From Deltaproteobacteria bacterium (lineage in GTDB: Bacteria > Myxococcota > JACRCW01), in NCBI GenBank assembly GCA_016218805.1, contig JACRCW010000097.1, forward strand, positions 1-51,891: a stretch of DNA of 51,891 bases, written 5' to 3'. Positions within the stretch are counted from its first letter, which is position 1. Every line of letters starts with the position of its first letter. Position numbers and translations under genes: made by a program. Below, in pieces: positions 8,843-18,783 of this stretch. Below the pieces are notes generated by a model that ran no database searches, was not told the DNA's origin, and saw only the letters and a list, made by a program, of their open reading frames with translations.

Positions 8843-10744
8843 GTGCTCTCTGCCCAGAACCTGCGGCTCGCGTTCGACGACCACGTACTCTTTGACGGAC
8901 TGTCCATAGGCGTGGATGCCGGCGAGCGCCTGGCGCTGGTGGGCACCAATGGCGTGGGGAAATCCACGCTGCTGCGCATCCTGGCCGGCGCGCAGAAGAG
9001 CGAATCCGGCCGCGTGGACCGCCGTTCTGATGCGCGCACCGGGTACCTGGAGCAGGAGCCCCATCTCGACGAGACGCTGACCGCGCACGAAGCCGCGGCC
9101 GGCGGCCTGCGCGAGCTGGTGGACGCCATCCGCGAATACGAACGCATTGGCGACCAGGTGGCGCATTCGCACGACGACGCGCGGCTCATGCAGCAGCACG
9201 CGGAGTTGCAGGCGCGCATTGAGCGGCTGGGCGGGTTTGATGCAACGCACCGCGTGGACCGCGTGCTCACGCTGCTGGGCGTGCCGGACCCGTCCATCCC
9301 CGTGCGCGATCTTTCCGGTGGCGGGAAACGCCGCGTGGCCCTGGCCGCGTTGATGGTGGCCCGCCCGGAAATCCTGCTGCTGGATGAGCCCACCAACCAC
9401 CTGGACCTGGCCTCCATTGCCTGGCTGAAGAACGAGCTGCGCACCTATCCGGGCGCGGTGGTGTTTGTGACGCATGACCGGCAGTTCCTGGATGACGTGG
9501 CCACGCGCGTGGCCGAGCTGGCCGACGCGCGCATCTACGTCCACGGCGCCTCCTACGCGGACTACCTGGAGGGGCGGTTGGAACGGATGGAGCTGCAGCA
9601 GCGCACCGCGCACAAGCGCGAGCGCATGCTGGCGCGCGAGCTGGCCTGGCTGCGCGCGGGAACGCCGGCGCGCACCACCAAGCAGCAGGCGCGGATCAAG
9701 CGCGCCAATGAACTGCTGGCCATGGAGGCGCCCGTGGAGCGGCAGATGGACGTGCGCCGGCAGTCCACGGGGCGGTTGCAGAAGACCATCCTGGAGTTGA
9801 AGGACCTGGAGCTGGGGTACCCGGGCAGGACCGTCCTGCGGAACCTGTCGCTGATCATGGTCGCCGGGATGCGCATTGGGATTGTGGGGCCCAACGGCGC
9901 GGGGAAGACCACGCTGCTGCGCGCCATCCTGGGTGAACTGGCCCCGCTGAAGGGACGCATCATCCTGGGTGAGCAGACGGCGCTGGCGTACTTTGATCAA
10001 CACCGCCAGCTTCTGGATGACGACGAGTCCGTGCTTCGCTCCGTGACCGACGAGACACACGTGGACGTGGGCGGCAAGCGCGTGCACGTGCACGGCTACC
10101 TGGAGGGCTACCTGTTTTCCGGCGACGACCTCAAGCGCAAGGTCCGCAGCCTCTCCGGCGGGGAGCGCAACCGCCTGCTGCTCGCGCGCCTCATGCTCAA
10201 GGGCGCCAACGTGCTGCTGATGGATGAGCCCACCAACGATCTCGACCACGACACGCAGGGCGTGCTGGAGGAGATCCTGCTCACGCACGACGGGTGCGCG
10301 CTCATCTCCAGCCATGACCGCCGCTTCCTGGACCGCGTGGCCACGCACATCCTCGCCATTGACCCTGATGGGACGTGCGAGCTGTTTGCCGGCAACCACG
10401 AGATGTACCTGACGCTGGTGGCGCAGCGGCAGGCGCGCGAGGCGCCCAAGGAACTCCCGCCGCCCGCGCCGGAGCCCGTGCGCCCGACGGAGAAACGCGC
10501 CGCCGGCAAGCCAAAGCTCTCCTACAAGGAGCAGCGCGAGCTGGAGGGCATGGATGCGGCAATCCTGCAGGCGGAGGAAGCGCTGTCCGCATTGCAGGGC
10601 GAGGTGAACCACCCGGACTTCTTCCGCACCGCGGGAGCGTCGGCGCCGCAAAAGGTGGCCGCGCTGGACGAGGCGCAGGCGCGTGTGACCGCGCTGTACG
10701 CGCGCTGGCAGGAGCTGGAAGCGCGGGCGCAGGGTGCCGTTTGA
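8843..10744 (+). CDS. ABC-F family ATPase (Uup-like)
   Basis: 633 residues from a GTG 1 bp after the SPFH stop. There are two ABC cassettes: Walker [10 protein letters not shown] and GPNGAGKTT, signatures LSGGGKRR and LSGGERNR, Walker [12 protein letters not shown] and [11 protein letters not shown]. The linker between them is long and charged, as in ABC-F proteins. No TM domains are present. The C-terminal 100 residues form a predicted coiled coil ([22 protein letters not shown]) as in Uup, which binds branched DNA or ribosomes. ABC-F proteins act on the ribosomal E-site; some give antibiotic resistance, but nothing here points to that. The tight spacing suggests cotranscription with nfeD and the SPFH genes. 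Confidence 0.92.
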   Translation: MLSAQNLRLAFDDHVLFDGLSIGVDAGERLALVGTNGVGKSTLLRILAGAQKSESGRVDRRSDARTGYLEQEPHLDETLTAHEAAAGGLRELVDAIREYERIGDQVAHSHDDARLMQQHAELQARIERLGGFDATHRVDRVLTLLGVPDPSIPVRDLSGGGKRRVALAALMVARPEILLLDEPTNHLDLASIAWLKNELRTYPGAVVFVTHDRQFLDDVATRVAELADARIYVHGASYADYLEGRLERMELQQRTAHKRERMLARELAWLRAGTPARTTKQQARIKRANELLAMEAPVERQMDVRRQSTGRLQKTILELKDLELGYPGRTVLRNLSLIMVAGMRIGIVGPNGAGKTTLLRAILGELAPLKGRIILGEQTALAYFDQHRQLLDDDESVLRSVTDETHVDVGGKRVHVHGYLEGYLFSGDDLKRKVRSLSGGERNRLLLARLMLKGANVLLMDEPTNDLDHDTQGVLEEILLTHDGCALISSHDRRFLDRVATHILAIDPDGTCELFAGNHEMYLTLVAQRQAREAPKELPPPAPEPVRPTEKRAAGKPKLSYKEQRELEGMDAAILQAEEALSALQGEVNHPDFFRTAGASAPQKVAALDEAQARVTALYARWQELEARAQGAV

Positions 10745-10793
10745 CGTGCACCGCTGCGATTGTTACGCCCACCCGCCTCGCGAGGAGGAAGCC

Positions 10794-11069
10794 GTGCGTG
10801 TTGTGATGTGCGTGAAGATGGGCAAGGAACTGCCGGGCCTGGCGCGTGATCCGCTGGGTGGTGAGCTGGGCAAGCGCATCTTTGAGCAGGTCAGCCAGGA
10901 GGCGTGGAACCTCTGGCTGGAGCACCAGAAGATGCTGCTGAACGAGTTCCGCTTGAACCTCGCCGACAAGAAGGCGCGCACGTTCCTCACCGAACAGGCG
11001 GAGAAGTTCTTCTTTGGCGAGGGCGCGCAGCTCCCGCCGGACTTCCGGCCGGCGCCGCGCAAGGGCTGA
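10794..11069 (+). CDS. YggX-type Fe(2+)-trafficking / Fe-S oxidative protection protein
   Basis: 91 residues from the GTG at 10794, which has GAGGAGGAAG ideally placed before it. The next upstream in-frame start at 10734 overlaps the ABC-F end and has no such site. The sequence [35 protein letters not shown] matches the YggX pattern, with the conserved N-terminal Cys, the GELGKRI segment and [16 protein letters not shown]. YggX proteins are small and cytoplasmic and protect iron-sulfur clusters from oxidation. The 8-bp gap to the radical SAM gene suggests joint expression. Confidence 0.9.
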   Translation: MRVVMCVKMGKELPGLARDPLGGELGKRIFEQVSQEAWNLWLEHQKMLLNEFRLNLADKKARTFLTEQAEKFFFGEGAQLPPDFRPAPRKG

Positions 11070-11077
11070 CGGCCCCC

Positions 11078-12442
11078 TTGCTGCTGGTCTCCACGTACAC
11101 CCTGGGGCACCAACCGCTGGTGCTGGCGGTGGCCCAACGGGCGCTGCGCGACGCGGGCTTTGCGCCACAACTGCTGGACATCCAGCTTGAACCCGCCACA
11201 CCGGAGCGCCTGCGCGGGCACGCGCTCGTCGCCATTGCCGCGCCCATGCACACCGGCACGCGCCTGGCCGCGGGACTGTGCCGCACCGTGAAGGCCGCGG
11301 ACCCGTCCACGCGCATCTGCGTGTTCGGGCTGCATGCGCCGCCCAACCGCGAACACCTGTTCGCCTCCGGCGCGGATGTTGTGGTGGGGCCAGACTTCAC
11401 CGGCGCGCTGGTGGCGCTGGCGCGCGCCGTGACGCAGGACAGGCCGCTGCAGGGGATTCCCGGTGCGCTGCTCCCGGGTGACACCACGGACCCGGTGCCC
11501 GGGCGTCCCGCGGTCCTGCGCCCGGACCGCACCGGTCTGCTGCCGCTGGCCCGCTACGCACAACTGGAACGCGACGGCGTGCGCACCACCGCCGGCTACG
11601 TGGAGACCACGGTGGGCTGCAAGCACGTGTGCCGCCATTGTCCGCTCACGCCCGTGTACCGCGGGCGGTTCTTCGCGCTGGACCGCGCCGTGGTGCTGGA
11701 TGACATTGACGGCCTGGTTGCCGCAGGCGCGGGTCACATCACGTTTGGAGACCCGGACTTCCTCAACGGACCCGGCCACGCGCTGCGCATCACCGACGAG
11801 CTGCACCGCCGCCACCCGGGCGTGACGTGGGACGCCACCGTCAAGGTGGAGCACCTGCTGCTGCATGCGGACCTGCTGGGGACCTTCCGTGACCGCGGGT
11901 GCGTGTTCATGGTCAGCGCGGTGGAGTCGCTCTCTGACGAGGTGCTGCGGCAGCTCCACAAGGGCCACACCGGCGCGGACGTGCGGCGCGCGCTGGCGCT
12001 CACGCGCCAAGCGGGCATCCCGCTGCGTCCCACGTTTGTAGCCTTTACGCCGTGGACCACCGCTGCGGACCACCTGGCGCTGTGTGACCTGGTGGACCAG
12101 GAGGGCCTCCACGACGTGGTGGACCCCGTGCAGATGACGCTGCGCCTGCTGATTCCCCCGGGGAGCGCGCTGCTGGAGACGTGTGCCGGCCAGCCGTGGC
12201 TGGGCCCGGTCAACGTGGCTTCGCTCACGCACGCCTGGACGCACCCGGACGTGCGCATGGACGCCCTGTGCCAGGAACTGGGGGACGTCGCGGCGGCGGG
12301 CGCGTCGTCGGCCGAAGGCCCGCGCGACACGCTGCAGAAGATCGCCCAGGTGTCACGCGCGCGGCTGGGCGGGGTGCCGCCGCGTGGCGTTGCACCGTCA
12401 ACCGGGAGGGCGCCGCGCCTGACCGAACACTGGTTCTGTTGA
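11078..12442 (+). CDS. B12-binding-domain radical SAM protein, product unknown
   Basis: The probable start is the TTG at 11078, 8 bp after the YggX stop; there is no nearby ATG. About 454 residues. The N-terminal 130 residues (LLLVSTYTLGHQPLVLAVAQRAL...DAGFAPQLLD) look like a cobalamin-binding Rossmann domain, although its His motif is not clear. The radical SAM cluster motif is CKHVCRHC, spacing CX3CX2C, followed by ITFGDPDFLN and later MVSAVESL segments typical of the TIM barrel. There is no obvious C-terminal SPASM domain. The substrate is unknown, and the neighbours do not define a pathway. Confidence 0.8.
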   Translation: MLLVSTYTLGHQPLVLAVAQRALRDAGFAPQLLDIQLEPATPERLRGHALVAIAAPMHTGTRLAAGLCRTVKAADPSTRICVFGLHAPPNREHLFASGADVVVGPDFTGALVALARAVTQDRPLQGIPGALLPGDTTDPVPGRPAVLRPDRTGLLPLARYAQLERDGVRTTAGYVETTVGCKHVCRHCPLTPVYRGRFFALDRAVVLDDIDGLVAAGAGHITFGDPDFLNGPGHALRITDELHRRHPGVTWDATVKVEHLLLHADLLGTFRDRGCVFMVSAVESLSDEVLRQLHKGHTGADVRRALALTRQAGIPLRPTFVAFTPWTTAADHLALCDLVDQEGLHDVVDPVQMTLRLLIPPGSALLETCAGQPWLGPVNVASLTHAWTHPDVRMDALCQELGDVAAAGASSAEGPRDTLQKIAQVSRARLGGVPPRGVAPSTGRAPRLTEHWFC

Positions 12443-12450
12443 GCGGAACC

Positions 12451-12475
12451 CACGGAAGGCCAGTTGGCCTTCGTG
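12451..12475 (+). terminator. Candidate transcription terminator hairpin
   Basis: Eight bases after the radical SAM stop, an 11-bp stem with one bulged G (CACGGAAGGCCA / TGGCCTTCGTG) closes a 2-nt loop. No clear T-run follows, so termination strength is uncertain. Confidence 0.4.
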
Positions 12476-12546
12476 ACTCTGGGCGCCAACTTCTGAGCGC
12501 ACCGGTTGACCCCCAATCCGCGCCGGCATTAGGCGTGGCAGCACAA

Positions 12547-13365
12547 ATGATCACCCCGCTGCTGCTGTGCGTTGCCCTGCAGGCGCCGGCGCCCGAGGAA
12601 AAGGCGTCCGTGGCCGTCATGGGCCTGCTGGCGGGCCAGAACGTGACCCCCGCGCTGGCCGCGCTGCTGACGGAGAACGTGGGCGTCAGCCTGCGCAACA
12701 GCAACCGGTTTGACCGGGTGGTGAGCACCGCGGACGTGGAGACGGTGTTGTCCCTGGAGGCGCGGCGGCAGCTGACGTCCTGTGACAGCAACACCTGCAT
12801 TGCGGAGGTGGCCGGGCTGCTGGGCGTCACGCAACTGGTGACGGGCACGGTGGCGCACGTGGGCGAGGTCTACGTGTTCAACCTGCGCCTCGTCCGCACG
12901 CAGGACGCGCAGACGCTGGCTGGGGTCAGCCGCACCATGGAGGGTGATTCGGAGGCGGTGCTGGTCCGCGCGGTGGATGACCTGGTGGCGGAGCTGCTGC
13001 GGCGCGCGGACGGTGAGCCCGCGCCGGCCGCCGTCACGCCGGAGCCGCCTGCGCCCGCGGCGGCCAGCCCGGAGCGGGCGGCGGCGCCAGCGCCGCGGAC
13101 CGGCGTGGTGAAGCCCGTGCTGCGCGGCCTTGCCGCCGCGGGGGTGGTGGCCGCGGGGGTGGGCGTTCTCGTCGTGGTGGCGGGTCTGGGCGCGGCGGCG
13201 GGGTCCCTGGGTGCGGTGCGGGTGCCGGGGAGCGACCATTGGGTGACCGCGCTGCAGGCGGGCTTCACCGTGGGGCTGGGCGCATCCGTGTTGGGCGTGC
13301 TGCTCACCGTCACCGGCGTGATCACGGCGGGCGCGCTTCTGGGCGTGTCGTTGGTGGGAGGCTGA
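12547..13365 (+). CDS. CsgG/TolB-N-like exported protein with C-terminal TM segments
   Basis: 272 residues from the ATG at 12547, with a short hydrophobic N-terminus (ITPLLLCVALQAPA), probably a signal peptide. Residues 20-150 resemble the CsgG/FlgO-type domain: VAVMGLLAGQNV, SLRNSNRFDRVVS, a Cys pair in SCDSNTC, then LLGVTQLVTGTVAHVG. An Ala/Pro linker leads to two strongly hydrophobic segments. The same Cys-pair core recurs in the protein at 49884-51116, so the genome has a family of these. It ends 1 bp before the RCC1 lipoprotein, pointing to an operon. Exact function unknown. Confidence 0.7.
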   Translation: MITPLLLCVALQAPAPEEKASVAVMGLLAGQNVTPALAALLTENVGVSLRNSNRFDRVVSTADVETVLSLEARRQLTSCDSNTCIAEVAGLLGVTQLVTGTVAHVGEVYVFNLRLVRTQDAQTLAGVSRTMEGDSEAVLVRAVDDLVAELLRRADGEPAPAAVTPEPPAPAAASPERAAAPAPRTGVVKPVLRGLAAAGVVAAGVGVLVVVAGLGAAAGSLGAVRVPGSDHWVTALQAGFTVGLGASVLGVLLTVTGVITAGALLGVSLVGG

Positions 13366-13366
13366 G

Positions 13367-15532
13367 ATGCGTCGCGCGTGGGTGGCCGTGGTTGCCGTGG
13401 CGGGTGTTGCCGCCGCCTGCAATCCGTTCTGGTGGTGGCCGTCATCCGCCTGTGACGACGACGCGGACTGCCGCAGCGGACGCATCTGCGTGGATGGCAC
13501 CTGCCGGGCGGGCGGGCGGACGCCGGCGGCAACCGGTGACGACAGGTCCATTGCCATGGGTGGGGAGTTCGCCTGCGTCCTCAGGGACGGCGGCGTCACC
13601 TGCTGGGGAGGCAACGCGTTCGGGCAGCTGGGTACGGTGTCGGCGTCACCCGCGCCGGCGGTGGTGCCCGGGTTGCAACCCGCGCAGGCCATCACGGTTG
13701 GGTTTGGGCACGCGTGCGCGCTGGCCGGAGGCACGGCGTGGTGCTGGGGCTACGCGGACCGCGGCGCGCTGGGCACCGGTTCCATGACGACGCAGCCCGG
13801 GCTCATTGAACCGGTGGCCTTCACCGACTGGGTGCAGGTGGACTCCTTTGGCCACCACACCTGTGGCATCCGCGAGGGCGGGGCGCTGTACTGTTGGGGT
13901 GACAACAATGCCGGGCAGCTGGGGCTGGGGCCCGGCGCGGCCACGCAGTACGCGGAGCCGGTGCAGGTCCCGTTTGTGGGAGGCGTCGCGGAGGTGTCCA
14001 CGGGGTGGGACTTCACGTGCGTGGTCTCCACCGACGGAAGACTGTGGTGCTTTGGGACATCCAATGAGGTCCTGGGGGGCCGGCTGGACGCGCCCACGCA
14101 GATGCCAGAGACGGGCTGGTCCAACATCCAGGCCGCAGCCACGCACGTGTGCGGGCTGCGTGGAGGAGAGCTGTGGTGTTGGGGCGAGGCTGGCCACGTG
14201 GGACAGGGCGACGAAGCCGCGCTGCAGCCCACACGCGTGGGCTCTGCCGGGAACTGGCGGGGCGTGACGTGCGGCGCGTTCCACAGCTGCGCGTGGAACG
14301 ACGTGGGCGAGCTGTATTGCTTTGGGGCCAACGCCGCAGGGCAGTTGGGCACCGGGCCGGGCGGAATCAATGCGGGGACGCCCAAGCGGGTGCCCACGCC
14401 GGACGGCGCGTGGCAGGCGGCGGCCATGGGGCCGTCAGAATCCACGTGCGGCCTGCAGGACGGGCGGGTGTACTGCTGGGGCTCCAACGAGCACGGTGAG
14501 CTGGGGCAGGGCTACGCGGGCCGTTCCGCGGCGCCGCGGGAGGTGGGGCCGGACGCGGGGCACCGCTGGACGCAGGTGCGCGCGGGAGACCGGCACGCGT
14601 GCGCCGTTGACCAGGAGGGTGGGCTCTACTGCTGGGGCAGCAACGACGTGGGGCAGCTGGGTACGGCCGACATGCCCGTGCAGCACCGCACGCCGGTGGG
14701 CGTGGACGGCGGCGCGTGGTCCCGCGTGGTGGCCGGTGAGATGACGACGTGCGCGATGCAGCGCGATGGCGGTTGGTTCTGTTTTGGCTCGGATGGACTG
14801 TCGGTGGGCCTGGGAGGGCCGGAGCAGCGGCCGGTGCGCATCCCCGGGCCGTTTGTGGACGCGGTGGTGGGCAACTCGTTTGCGTGCTTTGTCGACGGGG
14901 CCGCCGGGCTGCAGTGCACCGGGTCATACTTTGACCGCACGGAGTTGCGGGCGGCGTTGCCGGGGGTGACGTGGGACGCCGTGGCCGGCCGCGGTGACGT
15001 TGTTGCGGGCACTTCTGGCGGACGGATGCAGCGCTGGACGGTGTGGGACGCGGACGCCGGCTTTACCAGCGAGACCCTCCCCGGCCTGGCGATGCGTGCG
15101 CCGGTGGCCCGTGGCACGGGACACGACTGCGCCGCGTCGTCCGACGGCGGCAGCCTGTTCTGCATGGGCGACAACTCAAACGGCCAGCTGGGCGTCCCCG
15201 ACGGCGGTCCGGGGCCACAGGAGGTCCCGCTGCCGGGCGCGGTGCTGTCGGTCTGCGCCGGGCAGGATCACACCTGCGCCATTGTGGACGGCGGCTCGGC
15301 GTGGTGCTGGGGGCGGGGCGAGGAGGGCGAGACCGGCTACCGGGTGGACTACCAGAGCCCCACCCCGCGCGAGGTCAGCGGCGGAGCCTTCACGGACATC
15401 ACCTGCGGCACGTCATTCACCTGCGGCATCCGTGCCGGCGGGACGCTGTGGTGCTGGGGCAGCAACCGGCGCGGCGAACTGGGCGACGGGCGCGGCGGCT
15501 CACCGGTGCCACAGCCCGTCACGCTGCCCTGA
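13367..15532 (+). CDS. RCC1-repeat lipoprotein
   Basis: 721 residues. The signal peptide ends VAGVAAACNPF with a lipobox Cys at about 20, then a Cys-rich segment (CDDDADCRSGRICVDGTC) of the kind seen in myxobacterial surface proteins. The rest contains about a dozen RCC1/alpha-tubulin-suppressor repeats of roughly 50 residues, each with a CxxxxGG...YCWGxNxxGQLG pattern, expected to fold into two seven-bladed propellers. Such proteins are secreted or surface-anchored binding scaffolds. It begins 1 bp after the CsgG-like gene and converges on rlmH with a 6-bp gap. Confidence 0.88.
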   Translation: MRRAWVAVVAVAGVAAACNPFWWWPSSACDDDADCRSGRICVDGTCRAGGRTPAATGDDRSIAMGGEFACVLRDGGVTCWGGNAFGQLGTVSASPAPAVVPGLQPAQAITVGFGHACALAGGTAWCWGYADRGALGTGSMTTQPGLIEPVAFTDWVQVDSFGHHTCGIREGGALYCWGDNNAGQLGLGPGAATQYAEPVQVPFVGGVAEVSTGWDFTCVVSTDGRLWCFGTSNEVLGGRLDAPTQMPETGWSNIQAAATHVCGLRGGELWCWGEAGHVGQGDEAALQPTRVGSAGNWRGVTCGAFHSCAWNDVGELYCFGANAAGQLGTGPGGINAGTPKRVPTPDGAWQAAAMGPSESTCGLQDGRVYCWGSNEHGELGQGYAGRSAAPREVGPDAGHRWTQVRAGDRHACAVDQEGGLYCWGSNDVGQLGTADMPVQHRTPVGVDGGAWSRVVAGEMTTCAMQRDGGWFCFGSDGLSVGLGGPEQRPVRIPGPFVDAVVGNSFACFVDGAAGLQCTGSYFDRTELRAALPGVTWDAVAGRGDVVAGTSGGRMQRWTVWDADAGFTSETLPGLAMRAPVARGTGHDCAASSDGGSLFCMGDNSNGQLGVPDGGPGPQEVPLPGAVLSVCAGQDHTCAIVDGGSAWCWGRGEEGETGYRVDYQSPTPREVSGGAFTDITCGTSFTCGIRAGGTLWCWGSNRRGELGDGRGGSPVPQPVTLP

Positions 15533-15538
15533 GGCGCT

Positions 15539-16006
15539 TCACGCGCGGTGGTAGGGCTCCCCGCGCAGCACGGTGAACGCGCGGTACAGCGCCTCCAGCG
15601 CCACCACGCGCGCCAGGCGGTGTGGCAGCGTCAGGGTGGACAGGCTCCACTGCTCCACGCACGCGCGCAGCAGCTCCCCGTCCAGCCCCGTGGGGCCGCC
15701 CTGGTAGAGCACCACGTCACGCCCCGCGTTGAGCCAGGCCTGCAGGCGCGCGGCCAGCTGCTCCGTGGTGTACTGCCTTCCCGTCACCTGCAACGCCACG
15801 GCGTGCGCGCCCGGTGGCGCCACCTTGCGCAGCTTGTCCGCCTCCAGGCGCTCCACCGGTTCGCCGCCGCCACGGCGTGCGGAGGCCTCCACCGTGCGCA
15901 ACTCAAAACGCGCGTAGTGCGTCAGGCGCTCCGCGTAGTCCTGCGCGGCCTGGTCCAGGAAGTCCTTCTTGGACACAGGGCCCACGCCCGCCAGGACAAT
16001 GCGCAT
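15539..16006 (-). CDS. rlmH: 23S rRNA pseudouridine-1915 N3-methyltransferase RlmH
   Basis: 155 residues starting MRIVLAGVG at 16006, the usual length for RlmH. The SPOUT knot is visible in VVLYQGGPTGLDGELL (the GG-TG SAM loop) and in the C-terminal WSLSTLTLPHRLARVVALEALYRAF and GEPYHR, the signature end of the family. It methylates the pseudouridine at 1915 of 23S rRNA late in 70S maturation. The start overlaps the stop of the upstream lipoprotein gene (TGATG), which fixes the start codon and implies coupling. Confidence 0.95.
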   Translation of the reverse strand: MRIVLAGVGPVSKKDFLDQAAQDYAERLTHYARFELRTVEASARRGGGEPVERLEADKLRKVAPPGAHAVALQVTGRQYTTEQLAARLQAWLNAGRDVVLYQGGPTGLDGELLRACVEQWSLSTLTLPHRLARVVALEALYRAFTVLRGEPYHRA

Positions 16007-16416
16007 CAGTCCCGCAGCCAGTGCCCAACGAGCTGCAGCCACTGCCAGGCAATGAGCAGCGGCCCCTGGTCCGAGTTGGCGGCCTCCAGCAACGGGTTGC
16101 GCCCGGAGCTGGCCACCACCACGTAATCCACCTTGCGGCCGTCCAGGAACACGTACTGCAGCTTGTCCTTGCTGTAGACCCAGCGCTGCACGGGCAGCCC
16201 CGTCTTGAGTTCCTCTTCAAAGACCATCGTGTCCGGCGTGCCGCTTTCGTCCAGCGCGCGCCGCTGGTCCGGGCTGAGCTGACTGCGGTTGAGCCGCACC
16301 ACGTCAAACCGGTCATTGGTGACGCGCATACCCCGCTCAATGGGCGAGCGCAGGACAAACATGCACCCGCCGCCGAGCGGCGCGAGGAGCAGGACGAGCG
16401 CGAGGAGCCGGGCCAT
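16006..16416 (-). CDS. Small predicted lipoprotein, unknown function
   Basis: 136 residues. The N-terminus LLALVLLLAPLGGGCMF is a lipoprotein signal with Cys at about 18. The mature part (VFEEELKTGLPVQRWVYSKDKLQYVFLDGRKVDYVVV) looks like a small beta-rich domain. No family recognised. Its stop overlaps the rlmH start by one base. Confidence 0.75.
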   Translation of the reverse strand: MARLLALVLLLAPLGGGCMFVLRSPIERGMRVTNDRFDVVRLNRSQLSPDQRRALDESGTPDTMVFEEELKTGLPVQRWVYSKDKLQYVFLDGRKVDYVVVASSGRNPLLEAANSDQGPLLIAWQWLQLVGHWLRD

Positions 16417-16461
16417 GGGTCGGGGTGCTAGTAGTGGACGCCTCTCCCGGGCTCAACCGCC

Positions 16462-17790
16462 ATGACCCATCACGCACACGCCGCCCCCGCGCTGGAGACC
16501 CTCAAGGCCTTGCTGCGGGTAGACACCACCAACCCGCCAGGCAATGAAACGCCGGCCGCGCAGCTGCTGGCGGAGCGGTTTTCGGGCGCGGGGCTGGAGC
16601 CGCGGCTGCTCCACAAGGAGCCGGGGCGGGACAACGTGGTGGTGCGCCTCAAGGGCCAAGGCGCGGGCCCGCCGCTGCTGCTCACCGCGCACCTGGACGT
16701 GGTGCCGGCCGAGCGCGACCGCTGGACGGTGCCGCCGTTTGACGCGGTGGTGCAGGACGGGTGGTTGTGGGGGCGCGGGGCCATTGACATGAAGCACATG
16801 GCGGCCATGAGCGCGCACGTGCTGCTGGCGCTGCAGGAGGAGGGGGTTGCCCTCAAGCGGGACGTGATCTTTGCCGGCGTGGCGGACGAGGAAGCCGGCT
16901 GCGCGGCGGGCAGCCGCTTCCTGGTGGACCAGCACGCGGACCTGGTGCGCGCGGAGTACGCGCTGGGCGAGGTGGGCGGCTTCCCGCTGGACATTGGCCC
17001 GGTCCGCTACTGGCCCATCCAGGTGGCGGAGAAGGGCGCGGTCCGGCTCACGCTGACCGCGCGTGGTGACCCGGGGCACGGCTCCATGCCGCACGGGCAG
17101 CAGGCGGTGCTTCGGCTGGCCGCGGCGCTGGCGTCATTGGGCGGTGCGCGGTTGCCGTTGCACGTGACCCCGCCGGTGTACCGCTTCATTGCTGAAGTGG
17201 CGCGCCGCCAGCCCATCCCCGCCAAGCTGGTCCTGCCCCTGCTGCTGCACGAGAAGACGGCCCCGCCCGTGCTGGACCGCGCCATCCCACCGCACCTGCG
17301 GGACGGGTTTGCCGCGCTGCTGGCGGACACGGTGAGCGCCACCGTGCTGCGCGCGGGCGAGCGCGTGAACGTCATACCTTCGTTCGCCACCGCGCAGGTG
17401 GACGGGCGCACGCTGCCGGGCCACACGGGCGCCACCCTGGCTGAAGAAGTGCGTGACCGCGTGGGCGCGGAGATTGAGATCACCATAGACAGTGACGAGC
17501 CGCCCACCGTGTTCCCCGCAGACACGCCGTTGTTCACCGTGCTGGCGGAGACGCTGCGCGAAGCCGACCCCAACGGCGTGCCCGTGCCGTACATGATCCC
17601 CGGTTACACGGACGCCAAGGCGTGGGCCCGCCTGGGGACCACCTGCTACGGGTTTGCGCCCACGCGGTTCCCCGCGGGGAGCGTGGCGTTCAACAAGCTG
17701 TACCACGGGCATGATGAGCGCGTTCACGTGGACGGGTTCCTGTGGGGGTTTGGCGTGCTGTACCGGGCGGTGAAGCGCTGGTGCACGTGA
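16462..17790 (+). CDS. M20 family metallopeptidase (carboxypeptidase/deacylase-like)
   Basis: 442 residues without a signal peptide, so probably cytoplasmic. The metal-site motifs are in order: LLLTAHLDVVP (His and Asp), WGRGAIDMKHM (bridging Asp), GVADEEAG (catalytic Glu and ligand) and near the end YHGHDERVHVDGF (His). A dimerisation domain with DPGHGSMPHGQQ separates the halves. This is the M20/M25/M40 type, cleaving an amide bond at a free carboxylate. Substrate is not predictable. A 270-bp gap follows (17791-18063) with only a REP-like hairpin in it. Confidence 0.9.
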   Translation: MTHHAHAAPALETLKALLRVDTTNPPGNETPAAQLLAERFSGAGLEPRLLHKEPGRDNVVVRLKGQGAGPPLLLTAHLDVVPAERDRWTVPPFDAVVQDGWLWGRGAIDMKHMAAMSAHVLLALQEEGVALKRDVIFAGVADEEAGCAAGSRFLVDQHADLVRAEYALGEVGGFPLDIGPVRYWPIQVAEKGAVRLTLTARGDPGHGSMPHGQQAVLRLAAALASLGGARLPLHVTPPVYRFIAEVARRQPIPAKLVLPLLLHEKTAPPVLDRAIPPHLRDGFAALLADTVSATVLRAGERVNVIPSFATAQVDGRTLPGHTGATLAEEVRDRVGAEIEITIDSDEPPTVFPADTPLFTVLAETLREADPNGVPVPYMIPGYTDAKAWARLGTTCYGFAPTRFPAGSVAFNKLYHGHDERVHVDGFLWGFGVLYRAVKRWCT

Positions 17791-17909
17791 GCGTGCGGGG
17801 TTGAGGAGGAACAGCCAGATGCGTCAGCGACCGGCCGGAGGCCGGTCCCACGTGGGGCCCGGGCGACGGGGACCTGTGCCGCGGATGGTCCCGCGCACGC
17901 CTCGTCGTA

Positions 17910-17941
17910 GGGCGGGGGCTCGTCGGGCTCGTCCCCCGCCC
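17910..17941. repeat. REP-like GC-rich hairpin
   Basis: GGGCGGGGG and CCCCCGCCC form a perfect 9-bp stem around a 14-nt loop. The left arm and flank (GTAGGGCGGGGGCT) recur at 38001-38025, so this is a dispersed element, not a gene-specific terminator. Confidence 0.55.
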
Positions 17942-18063
17942 GAGTGAGATACTGGGTCTTTCAGCGGCGTGACCTGCTCCACCACGTCGCAGGAAGCCGG
18001 TGTCCGCCCTCTACGCGGAGGTGGGGCGGGTGCTCGAAACACCCCTCGCCGCATGGACCCTGC

Positions 18064-18783
18064 TCAGCGGCCAAACTCCAACAGCTTGCTGACCACGCCG
18101 TGCAGGATCCTCAGCTCCTCCTCCGACGGTGCGGCGCGCGCGAGCAGCCGCTGCATCAGGCGCCACGGCCGCCGGGACCGTCCGTGGGTCTGCCACCCCG
18201 CGCGCACCAGCAGCGCCTCGGCGTCCTGGGCCAACCGCGCGCGCTGTGCGCGGTCCACCGGTGGCGGGGCGCTGCGCCGGCGCTCACCCGCCACCGTCCA
18301 CGCGTAACCAAACACCGCCACCGCGTGGGACAGGTTCATGCTCGGGTGCCCCGCCGCCGTGGGAATGCGCACCAGCGCGTCACACCGCAGCGCGTCCGCC
18401 GTGGACAGCCCCTGCGCCTCCGTCCCAAACACCACCGCCGCCCGCGCGCGGCTCGCCCGTACGCGCGCCAGGACCTCGTCCACGCCCTCCGGGTCGCCGC
18501 GGTGCCGCCCGCTGCGGGCGCTGAAGCCCACCACCAGCGCGCACCCCGCCACGGCCTCCTCCAGCGTCGTCACGTGGCGCGCGTCCCGCAGTACCGCCGC
18601 GCTGTCGGTGGCGCGCAGGCACGCTTCGCGCTCCGTGTTGATGCCGGGCGCGCCCACAATGACCAGCTCCGCCATGCCAAAATTGCCCAGCACGCGGGCG
18701 GCCGCGCCCACGTTGCCGGGGAACTGCGGTTCCACCAGCACCACGCGCGGCGGCGCGTCAGCGGGGTTTCTGGGCGGCGCCAA
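18064..18783 (-). CDS. TrmH/SpoU-family RNA methyltransferase, TrmJ-like
   Basis: 239 residues. The three SpoU motifs are present: NVGAAARVLGNFG, VVFGTEAQGLS and IPTAAGHPSMNLSHAVAV. The N-terminal VVLVEPQFPGNVG and the C-terminal helical extension of about 70 residues fit TrmJ, which 2'-O-methylates position 32 of tRNA. The start overlaps the transglycosylase gene by 26 bp, and internal GTG codons shortly after it could also serve. Confidence 0.85.
   Translation of the reverse strand: MAPPRNPADAPPRVVLVEPQFPGNVGAAARVLGNFGMAELVIVGAPGINTEREACLRATDSAAVLRDARHVTTLEEAVAGCALVVGFSARSGRHRGDPEGVDEVLARVRASRARAAVVFGTEAQGLSTADALRCDALVRIPTAAGHPSMNLSHAVAVFGYAWTVAGERRRSAPPPVDRAQRARLAQDAEALLVRAGWQTHGRSRRPWRLMQRLLARAAPSEEELRILHGVVSKLLEFGR

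Noticed and set aside
8783..10651. 622-codon reverse ORF over the ABC-F gene
   Set aside because: Antisense shadow of a conserved gene; no motifs of its own.
8843..10744. ABC-F gene as antibiotic-resistance determinant
   Set aside because: Uup-like C-terminal coiled coil and housekeeping context; nothing suggests resistance.
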